Assembly: GCA_963844235.1 (NCBI GenBank)
Contig: CAWJNF010000004.1
Location: 992,001 to 1,056,000 of the forward strand
Source of the DNA: CAWJNF01 sp963844235
GTDB taxonomy: Bacteria > Actinomycetota > Thermoleophilia > Gaiellales > Gaiellaceae
DNA: 64,000 nt
Reading direction: 5' to 3'
Shown here: positions 50,953 through 59,515 of the stretch, one piece after another
Layout: the number at the start of each line of letters is the position of its first letter
How positions within the stretch are numbered: position 1 is the first letter of the stretch
Position numbers and translations under genes: made by a program
Notes under the pieces: generated by a model
Told to the model about the DNA's origin: nothing
Seen by the model: the letters and a program-made list of their open reading frames with translations, nothing else
Database searches by the model: none

Positions 50953-51839
50953 CCCAGACCGACGTCGCGCCGGGCCGGACGGAGCCCGAGGACATCACGA
51001 GGGCCGTCGTCGAGAGCTTCGAGGGCTGCCAGGACGCGCGCCTGCGGGAGGTCATGCAGAGCCTGGTGCGGCATCTGCACGCCTTCGCCGGCGAGGTTCG
51101 CCTCTCGCTCCCAGAGTGGGAAGCGGCGATCCGGATCCTGACCGAGACCGGCCACATCACAGACGAGCGTCGCCAGGAGTTCATCCTCTGGTCCGACTCG
51201 CTCGGGCTCTCGATGATCGTCGACGCGATCGCCAACGAGAAGCCGCCCGGCGCGACGGAGCCGACGGTGCTCGGGCCCTTCTACCTCGCGGGCTCGCCCT
51301 TGCGCGAGTACGGCGACAGCATCATCGAGCAGTCGGGAGGCCTGCCCGCCTGGGTCTACGGGCGGGTGCTCGACGTCGACGGCTCCCCGATCGCCGGCGC
51401 CGAGCTCGACGTCTGGCAGAACGACGCCAACCTCCTCTACGCGGTCCAGGACGCGGATGCGCCGGAGGATCATCTGCGCGGGCGCTTCCGCACGCGCGAC
51501 GACGGGACCTACGCCTTCCTCGGGGTGCGTCCCGTGCCGTACCCGATCCCCCACGACGGCCCGGTCGGTCACATGCTCGAGACGACCGGACGCCACCCGT
51601 GGCGGCCGGCGCATCTCCACATGATCGTCAGCGCTCCGGGCTACGAAAAGGTCGCGACCCATGTCTTCGACTCGGAGAGCGCCTACCTCGACTCGGACGC
51701 GGTGTTCGCGGTCAAGCCCTCCCTGCTGCGGCACTTCGTCGTTCGCTCCGCGGACGACCCGGAGCGCCCGGAGGGCGTCGACGCGGATTGGTGCTCGGTC
51801 GAGAACGACGTCGTCCTCGTCCGCGAGAGGAGGGCTTGA
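50949..51839 (+). CDS. Hydroxyquinol 1,2-dioxygenase (intradiol)
   Basis: The 296-residue enzyme has the N-terminal helical dimerisation domain of catechol-type intradiol dioxygenases and the Fe(III) ligands Y164 (LLYAV), Y198 (PVPYP), H222 and H224 (AHLHM). These nearly match the numbering of Nocardioides hydroxyquinol dioxygenase. It opens hydroxyquinol to maleylacetate, the substrate of the reductase at 43.1 kb. Catechol as substrate is less likely given these neighbours. Confidence 0.9.
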   Translation: MTQTDVAPGRTEPEDITRAVVESFEGCQDARLREVMQSLVRHLHAFAGEVRLSLPEWEAAIRILTETGHITDERRQEFILWSDSLGLSMIVDAIANEKPPGATEPTVLGPFYLAGSPLREYGDSIIEQSGGLPAWVYGRVLDVDGSPIAGAELDVWQNDANLLYAVQDADAPEDHLRGRFRTRDDGTYAFLGVRPVPYPIPHDGPVGHMLETTGRHPWRPAHLHMIVSAPGYEKVATHVFDSESAYLDSDAVFAVKPSLLRHFVVRSADDPERPEGVDADWCSVENDVVLVRERRA

Positions 51840-52651
51840 TGCACCACCGCGTCACGTTCGACGAGGGCGCTTTCGCTGCAGACCCGATCCTCGGGGACCA
51901 CTCACAGGGATACTCGCTGGCGCCCCTGGTCGGCGCCGACTGCGGCTCGCCGCACCAGCGTCTCGTCATGTCGCGGCTCGAGCCCGGTGGATCTATCGAG
52001 CCTCACTTCCACTCCTTCGAGGAGGTCGTCTACGTGCTGGCCGGACGTGTCGAGCTGAAGCTCGGCGACGCCGTGCACGAGCTCGGGCCGGACGACTTCG
52101 CGCTCGCCCAGACCGGCACGCCGCATTCCTGGCGGAACGCCGGCTCCGAGGCTGCGCGCTGGCTCGAGATCTCGGCGCCCCAGCCGAAAGCGCCAGGCAG
52201 CGGCTTCCCGGACACGTTCTTCGAGCCGCGCCCGGCGCCCGACGGGGCATCCGCGCTCGTGGGGCATTTCGACGAGAGCCAGCTCCCGCCGCTCGCGCTC
52301 GCCGGCTTCACGGCAGCGAACGTCTCCAACGCCTCGCTGAAGATGCTCGTCGACACCCCGTTCGGTGGCGCACACCTGAACTTCTTCTGCGTCCAGTACG
52401 CGCCCGGCGGCCTGATCAAGGAGCACGACCATGCCTTCGAGGAGGCGTACTTCTTCCTCTCGGGCGAGGTCGAGGCGACGGCCGACGGCATGACGCAGAT
52501 CCTTCGGGCCGGCGACTGCTTCTGGACCGGCGTCGGCTGCCCGCACGCGTTCACGAACCGGAGCGCGGAGGCGGTCCGCTGGGTCGAGACCCAGGTACCT
52601 CAGCCGCCGGCGCGCGACGCCGCCCGGTTCACCGCGGACTGGCCCGCGTAG
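51839..52651 (+). CDS. Two-domain cupin protein
   Basis: The 270-residue protein has two cupin barrels: the first with EPHFHSFEEVVYVLAG (about residues 55-70), the second with EHDHAFEEAYFFLSG (about residues 197-211). Each has the His-rich metal motif. Bicupins include ureidoglycine aminohydrolases and ring-cleaving or lyase enzymes. ATG 51839 overlaps the dioxygenase stop (TGATG), showing coupling, so a role in handling maleylacetate or a related intermediate is possible. Confidence 0.8.
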   Translation: MHHRVTFDEGAFAADPILGDHSQGYSLAPLVGADCGSPHQRLVMSRLEPGGSIEPHFHSFEEVVYVLAGRVELKLGDAVHELGPDDFALAQTGTPHSWRNAGSEAARWLEISAPQPKAPGSGFPDTFFEPRPAPDGASALVGHFDESQLPPLALAGFTAANVSNASLKMLVDTPFGGAHLNFFCVQYAPGGLIKEHDHAFEEAYFFLSGEVEATADGMTQILRAGDCFWTGVGCPHAFTNRSAEAVRWVETQVPQPPARDAARFTADWPA

Positions 52652-52688
52652 GGCGAGCCGCCGCACGCAACCGCGAGAGGAGGCGCTC

Positions 52689-53096
52689 GTGCCAGAACGG
52701 GAAGGGTCGATCGAAGCCGTCGTGCGGTCGTTCTTCGAGACGCTCAGCTCCGGCGATCTGGACGCAGTCGGAAAGCTGCTGCACGAGCAAGCGACCTGGA
52801 CGATCTTCGCGGAGGGGCTGCCGGGCGCGGGCACGCACGAGGGGCGCGAGGCGATCGTGGAGGGATTCCTCCGTCCGGTGCGCGGCATGTTCGAGCCTGG
52901 CGACCCGAAGGTCGTCATCGAGAACCTGGTCGCCGCGGAGAGCTGGGTCGCGGTCGAGGCGAGGGGCCGCGGCCGGTTCGCGAACGGCACGCCGTACCGC
53001 AACACCTATGCGTTCTTCGTCGAGGTCGAAGACGGCCAGGTGCGGGCGGTGCGCGAGTACATGGACAGCCAGCTCGCGAGCACGCTGCTCCCGTGA
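52689..53096 (+). CDS. SnoaL/NTF2-like protein
   Basis: The 135-residue protein has the SnoaL-like opening IEAVVRSFFETLSSGDLDAV and the closing VRAVREYMDSQL. GTG 52689 is preceded by GAGAGGAGG. It is the last gene of the hydroxyquinol operon and resembles the one at 5208 in type. Function unknown; isomerase or binding accessory. Confidence 0.78.
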   Translation: MPEREGSIEAVVRSFFETLSSGDLDAVGKLLHEQATWTIFAEGLPGAGTHEGREAIVEGFLRPVRGMFEPGDPKVVIENLVAAESWVAVEARGRGRFANGTPYRNTYAFFVEVEDGQVRAVREYMDSQLASTLLP

Positions 53097-53102
53097 AGGA
53101 TC

Positions 53103-53178
53103 GGGGTCAAGTCTTGCATTAGCACATAGGGGCGGGCTCGGCTTCCTCGCCTTATGTTCGTATGCAAGACTTGACCCC
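53103..53178. repeat. Long REP-like hairpin with GGGGTCAAGTCTTGCAT ends
   Basis: A perfect 17-bp inverted repeat (53103-53119 and 53162-53178) encloses a second imperfect stem (ACATAGGGGCG with CGCCTTATGT). It lies between convergent genes ending at 53096 and 53198. From memory, similar strings occur in REP sequences mobilised by Y1-type (RAYT) transposases; none is encoded here. It may act as a bidirectional transcript end. Confidence 0.7.
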
Positions 53179-53197
53179 GGTAGGAGATACCTCGCCC

Positions 53198-54082
53198 TTA
53201 CTCGCTGACTCGCAGGCCGCCGGCGATGTCGCCGAGCGCGTCGACGACGCGGTTGGAGATCTGATCCCCGTAACCGAGCGAGGAGGCGAGGCTGAAGCAG
53301 CCGAGGATCCCGGAGCCGGTCAGGCTCGTGAGCTTCAGCTCCCGCAGCAGGTCGAGGTACAGGAGGATGTCCTTCGCCATAAGGTCGACGGAGAGGCCCC
53401 CTTCGAGGTAGTCGCCCTTCACGATGTGGGGGAAGCGCTCGAGCGTGGCGAAGTTCACACCACTGCTCGCGTTGATGACCTCGAGCAGCTGCGGGAGGTC
53501 GAGCCCGGTCTTGCGCGCAGCCACCATGACCTCCGCGGTCGCCGCCAGGTTGACGCCGTTGAGGTAGTTGTTGAGCAGCTTCGCGGTGTGGCCCGCACCG
53601 CTCTCCCCCATGTGGAAGACGCGCGCGGCGAAATGGGCCAGCAGCGGCCGGACGCGATCGAGCGCCTCGGACGAGCCGCCGGCCATGATGGTAAGCGCCC
53701 CCTTCTCCGCCGCCTTGGCCCCGCCGGAGATGCCCGCGTCGACGTACTCGGCGCCGCGCTCGGCGAGGGCGGCATGGATGCGCACGGTCGAGGCAGGGGA
53801 CGCGGTGCTGAGGTCGACGACGACCTGCGAGGGCCGGCAGTGCGCGAGCACACCCCCGTCCCCCAGCACGACCGACTCGACGACGGGGCTGTCGGGCAGG
53901 GACAGCAGGACGACTTCGGCGGCCTCGGCGAGCGCGCCGATCGACCCGGCGGGTGCGGCGCCCGACGCCTCGAGCGCGGCCGAGCTCCGGTCGTACCCCA
54001 TGACTTCCTCGCCGCCCCCGAGCAGGCGCCGAGCGATCCGGCCGCCCATGTTGCCGAGCCCGATGACGCCGACGGCAGCCAC
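53198..54082 (-). CDS. 3-Hydroxyisobutyrate dehydrogenase-like beta-hydroxyacid dehydrogenase
   Basis: The 294-residue protein has the NAD motif GVIGLGNMGGRIA, DAGISGGAKAA (substrate loop) and the catalytic Lys in GHTAKLLNNYLNG. It belongs to the family of 3-hydroxyisobutyrate, tartronate semialdehyde and related dehydrogenases. GTG 54082 follows the previous gene by 1 bp. The substrate is a small 3-hydroxy acid of unknown identity. Confidence 0.87.
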   Translation of the reverse strand: MAAVGVIGLGNMGGRIARRLLGGGEEVMGYDRSSAALEASGAAPAGSIGALAEAAEVVLLSLPDSPVVESVVLGDGGVLAHCRPSQVVVDLSTASPASTVRIHAALAERGAEYVDAGISGGAKAAEKGALTIMAGGSSEALDRVRPLLAHFAARVFHMGESGAGHTAKLLNNYLNGVNLAATAEVMVAARKTGLDLPQLLEVINASSGVNFATLERFPHIVKGDYLEGGLSVDLMAKDILLYLDLLRELKLTSLTGSGILGCFSLASSLGYGDQISNRVVDALGDIAGGLRVSE

Positions 54083-54083
54083 G

Positions 54084-54845
54084 TCAGCGCTGCTGCGAGA
54101 CGGCGGCGGCCTCCTCGAGCAGGATCGGGATGCCAAGGCTGCAGGCCTGGACACCGATCCCGCTGACGAGCTCGAAGACCTCCATGATCTCCTCCCGGGT
54201 TGCCCCGTACCCGAGCGCGTTGCGGATATGGACCCGCAACCCCGGCTCGAACATGTGCGTCGCCGCGACGTCAAAGGCCGTGTAGATCAGCTCCTTGACC
54301 TTCGGCTCGAGCGGCCCGCTCTTCCAGGGAACGGACGAGAACTCCGTGTACGCCTCGAAGAAGTCCGGGTCGAGGACGAGGACGTCGTCCCAGAAGCTAT
54401 TCCAGTAGCCGCGGTGACGCTCGAAATCGGCCTTGATCCGCTCCTGGCGCTCGGAGAGCTCGCGCGACGGTAGGAGACCGGCCGCCTCGAGCTCCTCCAT
54501 GAGGATCGGCACCCCGGTGTTGCACGCGTGGATGCCGAGCGTGCTCGTGAGCTCGAGCACCTCCATGAGCTCCTCCGCCGTCGCTCCGAGTGCGAGCGCG
54601 TTCCGGATGTGCTCGCGGCAACCGGGTGCGTACATGTGCGTCGCGGCCGCGTCCATGGCGAGCAGGATCAGGTGCTTGACCTTCGGGTCGAGCGGGCCCT
54701 GACGCCACGGAACGCCCGAGAGCTCCGCGTACGCGGCGAAGAAATCGGGGTCGAGCTCGAGCAGCTGGCCCAGCGACTCGTTCCAGAAGCCGCGCGCCTC
54801 GATGAACTCGTCCCGCAAGCCCTGCCGGCGCTCGTCGAGGCTCAT
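54084..54845 (-). CDS. Double carboxymuconolactone-decarboxylase/AhpD-like protein
   Basis: The 253-residue protein is an internal duplication: residues about 20-115 and 145-245 both read DPDFFxAY, then VPW, GPLxPKVK and ATHMxxPGxRxHIRNAL. The first half has CREH (Cys and His), the second LRVH, so only one half could be redox active in the AhpD sense. A decarboxylase or gamma-lactone role like PcaC is possible. It sits in an operon with a lactonase-like enzyme and a dehydrogenase. Confidence 0.83.
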   Translation of the reverse strand: MSLDERRQGLRDEFIEARGFWNESLGQLLELDPDFFAAYAELSGVPWRQGPLDPKVKHLILLAMDAAATHMYAPGCREHIRNALALGATAEELMEVLELTSTLGIHACNTGVPILMEELEAAGLLPSRELSERQERIKADFERHRGYWNSFWDDVLVLDPDFFEAYTEFSSVPWKSGPLEPKVKELIYTAFDVAATHMFEPGLRVHIRNALGYGATREEIMEVFELVSGIGVQACSLGIPILLEEAAAVSQQR

Positions 54846-54863
54846 CGCTACGTCACCCCGGCC

Positions 54864-55652
54864 TCAGCGTATGCAGGCGACGTACTCGCCGAGCACGCCG
54901 TCGAGACGCGGAAAGCGCTCCATCACGAGCGGGTCGTGCCCGGCGACGATGCGCCGCCCACCCGCCTCGAGCTCGCGCAGGAGGTCGTAGCCGGCATAGG
55001 TCTCGGCCACGTCGACCAGGAGCGAGCAGGGCCAGTCGCGCTCCATCTCCTCGTAGTAGTGAATGGCGTCCGAGGCCAGGACGACGGGTCCGCCGGCCGT
55101 GTCGACGAGGAGGATCGTCTGGCCGGGCGAATGACCCCCGACGAGCCGGGCGTCCACGCCGGGCGCCAGCTGCTCGTCGCCGCGCAGCCGCAGCACGCGT
55201 CCGTCCCGGTCGGCCTGCAGGACGTGGTCGAGATCGTCCTGCTCGGCATGGGCCGCGAACTGGAGGCGTCTCCCCATCGGGCTGCCCCAGAACTCGAGCT
55301 CCCGCTCCTGGACGACGAGCTCCGCGTCGGGGAAACGGTCGAGGTTGCCCGTGTGATCCCAGTGCAGGTGTGTGAGCACGACGCGCGAGACGGTGTCCGG
55401 ACGAACCCCGAGCTGCTCCATGACGTCCGCGGGAGCGATCTGCAGCTCCCTTCCCCGGCGCGCAGCCACCTCCGGATTCCAGCCGGCGTCGACGAGGATC
55501 GTCTCGTCAGAGCCGCGAAGCACCCAGAAGAAGTAGTCCATCGTCATCGTCGCGTCGGGCTCGCCATAGGTCTCGTAGCGGAGGTAGTAGTCGCGGCGGG
55601 TCACCCCTCCACGCGAGCCGTAGCGCACCGCCAGCACCTCGTACGTCGCCAT
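54864..55652 (-). CDS. Metallo-beta-lactamase-fold hydrolase (N-acyl homoserine lactonase-like)
   Basis: The 262-residue protein has the binuclear zinc motif HLHWDH, then GGHSPGQ and the bridging Asp in SDAIHY, and a final GHDP. This is the AttM/AiiA lactonase pattern. ATG 55652 is chosen over a longer frame that runs into the divergent promoter region. In a catabolic operon the lactone is more likely a ring-cleavage intermediate than a quorum signal. Confidence 0.84.
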   Translation of the reverse strand: MATYEVLAVRYGSRGGVTRRDYYLRYETYGEPDATMTMDYFFWVLRGSDETILVDAGWNPEVAARRGRELQIAPADVMEQLGVRPDTVSRVVLTHLHWDHTGNLDRFPDAELVVQERELEFWGSPMGRRLQFAAHAEQDDLDHVLQADRDGRVLRLRGDEQLAPGVDARLVGGHSPGQTILLVDTAGGPVVLASDAIHYYEEMERDWPCSLLVDVAETYAGYDLLRELEAGGRRIVAGHDPLVMERFPRLDGVLGEYVACIR

Positions 55653-55726
55653 CCGCGGAAGCCTAGTATGTGGCGCCAGCGCACACCCGTGCGCGTATCG
55701 AACGGGCCCCGAGGATCGAGGAGGCA

Positions 55727-56804
55727 ATGAAGGCCGCCATCCTGGAGGAGTTCCACCAGCCCCTGGTCGTCGAGGAGGTCGACCTGCTGCCGCCGGCGCC
55801 GGACGGTGCCATAGTCCGCACGACCGCGAGCGCGTTCTGCATCACGGACTGCATGAACCAGCGCGGCGAGCTCGGAAAGAAGCTGCCGACGATCCTCGGC
55901 CACGCGGGGTTCGGCGTCGTCGAGGAGGTCGGCCCGGAGGTCACACGGGCCCGCCCCGGCGACCGCGTCGTCGTGCCCGGGACGCCCGAATGCGGCGTCT
56001 GCTACTGGTGCCAGCGCGACCGGCCCGATCAGTGCGCCGCGCTCGTCGTTCCCCAGCCCCACGTCGCCAACCGGGCGAACGGCGAGGAGGTGACGAGCTC
56101 GGGTGGCGGCGGCACGTACGCGGAGAAGATGCGCGTGCCGGAGACCTGGCTCTTCCCGGTCGAGACCGGCCTGCCCGACGACCAGCTCTCTCTGCTCGGC
56201 TGTGGGATCACGACCGGTCTCGGCGCCGCCCTCAATGCGGCCAAGATCGAGCCCGGCTCATCCGTGGCGGTTGTCGGCTGCGGCCATCTGGGCCTCTGGA
56301 TGGTTCAGGGCGCGCGCGTCGCGAACGCGGGACAGATCATCGCCGTCGAGCCCATCGAGGAACGCCGGCGGCTCGCCGGTGAGCTCGGCGCGACCGATCT
56401 CGTGGACCCGGGCCAGGGCGACCCGATCGAGCAGGTTCGTGAGCTGACCGAGGGGCGCGGCGCCGACTACGTGCTCGAGGCGACGGGCCCCGCCGAGGCC
56501 CAGGAACAGGCGTTCCTGATGAGCCGCCGTGCCGGCACCGTCGTGCTGACCGGCCTCGCCGCCTTCGGGACGACGGTTACCGTCTCACAGCTCGACCTTG
56601 CGATCCGCGGCCGGACCGATTCACAGCTGCCAGAACGGCAAGTGCCGCATGAGCCGTGACATCCCGCGCTACGTGAAGATGATGGAGGACGGCCTCGTCG
56701 ACGCGACGCCGATCCTCAGCCGCCGCTACCCGCTCGAGGAGATCAACGAGGCTGCCCGCGCCGCGGACGCGCGAGAGGTGCTGAGCAGCGTCATCATTCC
56801 CTGA
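55727..56804 (+). pseudogene. Zinc-binding medium-chain dehydrogenase, frameshifted as read
   Basis: The first 300 residues (MKAAILEEFHQP, AFCITDC, GHAGFG, the four-Cys site CGVCYWCQRDRPDQC and NAD motif GCGHLG) are in one frame; the C-terminus (SRDIPRYVKMMEDG to LSSVIIP) is in another. Removing one G at about 56618 gives a 358-residue protein. ATG 55727 follows GAGGAGG. The substrate is unknown. It precedes the zinc-ribbon and HyuAB-type genes on the same strand. Confidence 0.82.
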
Positions 56805-56829
56805 CGTCCGAGGCGTCGCCCCGACCGGC

Positions 56830-57051
56830 GTGCACAGCTTCCCGCGACCCACCGAGCAGTACCTCCACGCCGAGCGAACGCCGGCGGACGGGACCTGCCC
56901 CGAGTGCGGCGCTGCAGAGCTCGCCGACTACCGGGTGCTCAGCGACGGCGGCTGGTGGGACGTGCGCAAGTGCCAGCGCTGTCTCGCGTCGGTGACGCGA
57001 GAGCGGGCGCCGCGCTTCGGCTCATACGTCCCGCTGGGATCGGAGCTGTAG
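56830..57051 (+). CDS. Small zinc-ribbon protein (possible carboxylase/decarboxylase subunit)
   Basis: The 73-residue protein has two CxxC knuckles (TCPEC and KCQRC) separated by about 25 residues, with a WWDVRKCQRC core. Its layout recalls the small VdcD-type subunit of hydroxyarylic acid decarboxylases and the small zinc subunits that accompany acetone/acetophenone carboxylases. It lies before HyuA/HyuB-type genes, with a 439-bp repeat region between. Start GTG 56830. The function is a guess from context. Confidence 0.65.
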   Translation: MHSFPRPTEQYLHAERTPADGTCPECGAAELADYRVLSDGGWWDVRKCQRCLASVTRERAPRFGSYVPLGSEL

Positions 57052-57083
57052 TGGCGACCGCGCGGCCTCTTGACCGAGGTGGT

Positions 57084-57446
57084 GTAGGGGCCGGATCTCA
57101 TCCGGCCCGCCGACATGTACCTCGACCCTCGTGTCGCGGCCTTGCGGCCACGACCGGGCCGCATGAGATGCGGCCCCTACGCGACACCCGACACACCGGC
57201 CGCCCGACCAAGGTTGATGTAGGGCCGGACCTCCTCCGGCCCGCCGACATGTACCTCGACCCTCGTGTCGCGGCCTTGCGGCCACGACCGGGCCGCATGA
57301 GATGCGGCCCCTACGCGACACCCGACACACCGGCCGCCCGACCAAGGTTGATGTAGCCGGACCTCCTCCGGCCCGCCGACGCGTCCCTCGACCCTCGTGT
57401 CGCGGCCTTGCGGCCACGACCGGACCGCATGAGATGCGGCCCCTAC
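57084..57446. repeat. Three tandem ~135-bp palindromic repeats
   Basis: Copies start at 57084, 57219 and 57353 and end with GCGGCCCCTAC at 57180, 57314 and 57446. Each begins with a GTAG(GGG)CCGGA hairpin and contains GCGGCCTTGCGGCC and a GCATGAGATGC stem. The middle and 3' parts are nearly identical, while the 5' stem decays from copy 1 (ATCTCAT) to copies 2 and 3 (CCTCCT). The ends resemble the 83-bp elements at 65 and 19102. The 439 bp from 57052 to 57490 holds nothing else. Confidence 0.85.
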
Positions 57447-57490
57447 GCGACACCGGAGGCACCCCCTCGAGCCGGGAGAAGGCGAGCTAG

Positions 57491-59515
57491 ATGTTCGCGG
57501 TCGACGTCGGCGGGACGTTCACGGACGTCGTCGCGATCCGCGACGGGCGGATCGAGGTCACGAAGGTGCCGAGCGACCCGAGCCGGCCCGAGCAACCGGT
57601 GGTCGAGGGAGCGCGGCGCCTCGGCGTCGAAGGCAGCCCGGTGTTCAACCACGCCAGCACGATGGGCCTGAACGCGGTCATCACGCGCCGGCTGCCGAAG
57701 ATCGGGTTCCTGACCACCGAGGGGCACCGCGACATGCTCGACCGAGGCCGTGTTTGGCGGCCGCTCGACGCTCAGACCGACCCTGCCTGGCGGCGCCCGT
57801 TCGGCGACGCAGCGCGTCCGCTCGTACCCCGCTACCTACGGCGAGGAGTGCATGAGCGGATCCTCGCAGACGGCTCCGTCCTGTGGCCGCTCGACGAGGA
57901 GCAGGCCCGCCGCCAGCTTGCGGTGCTCGCCCGATGCGACGTGCAGGGCGTCGCCGTCTGCCTGCTCAACTCCTACGTCGACTCCGCTCACGAGGAGCGC
58001 CTCCGCGAGCTGGCCCGGGAGGCGCTCGGAGACGTCGCGATCTCGCTTTCCTCCGAGGTCTCGCCGCTCGCCAAGGAGTACGCGCGCGCCTCGACGGCCG
58101 TCGTCGACGTGCTCATGAAGCTCATCTTCACCGGCTACGCGGAGCAGCTCGACCGCGACCTGCGCGAGCTCGGCTTCGACGGCGCCCTCAACTTCGCCGA
58201 CTGCGCGGCCACCCTGCTGCCCTGGAACGAGGCGCTCGAGAAGCCCTTCCGCATCGTCTTCGCCGGCCCTGCCGCGGGCACGGTCTCGAGCACACGGTTG
58301 GGCGAGGCGCTCGGCGAAGGCAACCTGCTCTGCTGCGACGTCGGCGGCACCTCGACCGACATCTCCCTCGTCGCCGGCGGCCGGCCGTTCGTCGACAACA
58401 CCTTCGAGCTGGAGCACGACCTGATCATCAACGCGCTGTCGACGGAGATCTCGAGCGTGGGCGCCGGAGGTGGCAGCATCGTCTCGATCTCGCCGTCGGG
58501 CGACGTGCTCGTCGGGCCTGGCAGTGCCGGCGCCGATCCGGGACCGGCGTGCTACGGGAGAGGCGGGGAGGCGCCGACGCTCACCGACGCCTGCCTGCTC
58601 ATGGGCATCCTCGACCCCGACGGGTTCGCCGGGGGCGAGCTCCGGCTCGATTCCGACCTGGCGCGCAGGGCCTTCGAGTCGCTCGATACGCCGCTGCGGC
58701 TGGACCAGCGGATCGCGTTCGCGTTCCGTATCGCGGTCGCGAACATCGCCGAAGAGGTGCTGAACGTCGCCATCCGCCACGGCGTCGACCCGCGCGACTT
58801 CACGCTCGTGGCCTACGGCGCCGCCGGGCCGATGTTGCTTCCCGCGGCGCTGGAGCTCCTGCGCGTGAAGCGGCTCGTCGTCCCGCCCCACCCGGGGCTC
58901 TTCTCCGCCCTCGGCCTCCTGAGCACCGATCTCGTCTACTACGACAGCCGCAGCGCCTACGTCGTGCTCTCTCCGGAGACGGCACCGACGATCTCGACGG
59001 TCTTCGAGGACATGGAGCAGCGGCTGCGCGACAGGGCCGGCATCGGGAAGAACGGCGTCGCCGTCCGGCGCAGCTTCGACGGGCGCCTCATGGGGCAGAG
59101 CTGGGAGACGCCGTTCGTCGAGGTGCCCGAGGGGCCGATCACGGAGGAGACGATTCCCGACCTGATCGACCGCTTCCACGCCGAGTACGAGCGGCGCTAC
59201 GGGAATCGCTTCGAGTACGTGCCGGTCCAGGGCGTCAGCTACCGCGTCGAGCTCGTCGTCCCGGCCGAGAAGGTCGAGTACCGGGCCCAGCAGATCGGCG
59301 CCGCGCTCGAGCCCGAGCCCGATCGCCGGCTCGAGCTGCGTCACCTCGCGGACGGCCCCCTGACTGCCGGCGAGCACCAGCGCGAACGACTCCCTGCCGG
59401 CGCCCGCGTACGTGGCCCGGCGATCATCCGCGAGGCCCTCTCCACAACGCTCGTCTGCCCGGGTCAGACGGCAGAGGTCGGCCCCCTTGGCGAGCTCGTG
59501 ATCGAGGCGGCATGA
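57491..59515 (+). CDS. Hydantoinase/oxoprolinase family ATP-dependent subunit A (HyuA/ApcA-like)
   Basis: The 674-residue protein starts with the ASKHA ATPase motif VDVGGTFTDVVAI and has the second phosphate motif CCDVGGTSTDISLVAGG and GPGSAGADPGPACYGRGG. The family includes N-methylhydantoinase A, 5-oxoprolinase and the acetone/acetophenone carboxylase subunits, all ATP-driven amide hydrolysis or ketone carboxylation. Its stop overlaps the HyuB start by 4 bp. An aromatic ketone carboxylase is a plausible role in this island. Confidence 0.87.
   Translation: MFAVDVGGTFTDVVAIRDGRIEVTKVPSDPSRPEQPVVEGARRLGVEGSPVFNHASTMGLNAVITRRLPKIGFLTTEGHRDMLDRGRVWRPLDAQTDPAWRRPFGDAARPLVPRYLRRGVHERILADGSVLWPLDEEQARRQLAVLARCDVQGVAVCLLNSYVDSAHEERLRELAREALGDVAISLSSEVSPLAKEYARASTAVVDVLMKLIFTGYAEQLDRDLRELGFDGALNFADCAATLLPWNEALEKPFRIVFAGPAAGTVSSTRLGEALGEGNLLCCDVGGTSTDISLVAGGRPFVDNTFELEHDLIINALSTEISSVGAGGGSIVSISPSGDVLVGPGSAGADPGPACYGRGGEAPTLTDACLLMGILDPDGFAGGELRLDSDLARRAFESLDTPLRLDQRIAFAFRIAVANIAEEVLNVAIRHGVDPRDFTLVAYGAAGPMLLPAALELLRVKRLVVPPHPGLFSALGLLSTDLVYYDSRSAYVVLSPETAPTISTVFEDMEQRLRDRAGIGKNGVAVRRSFDGRLMGQSWETPFVEVPEGPITEETIPDLIDRFHAEYERRYGNRFEYVPVQGVSYRVELVVPAEKVEYRAQQIGAALEPEPDRRLELRHLADGPLTAGEHQRERLPAGARVRGPAIIREALSTTLVCPGQTAEVGPLGELVIEAA

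Noticed and set aside
57084..57446. Tandem repeats considered as a CRISPR array.
   Set aside because: Units are ~135 bp, nearly contiguous, without short unique spacers, and no cas gene is nearby.
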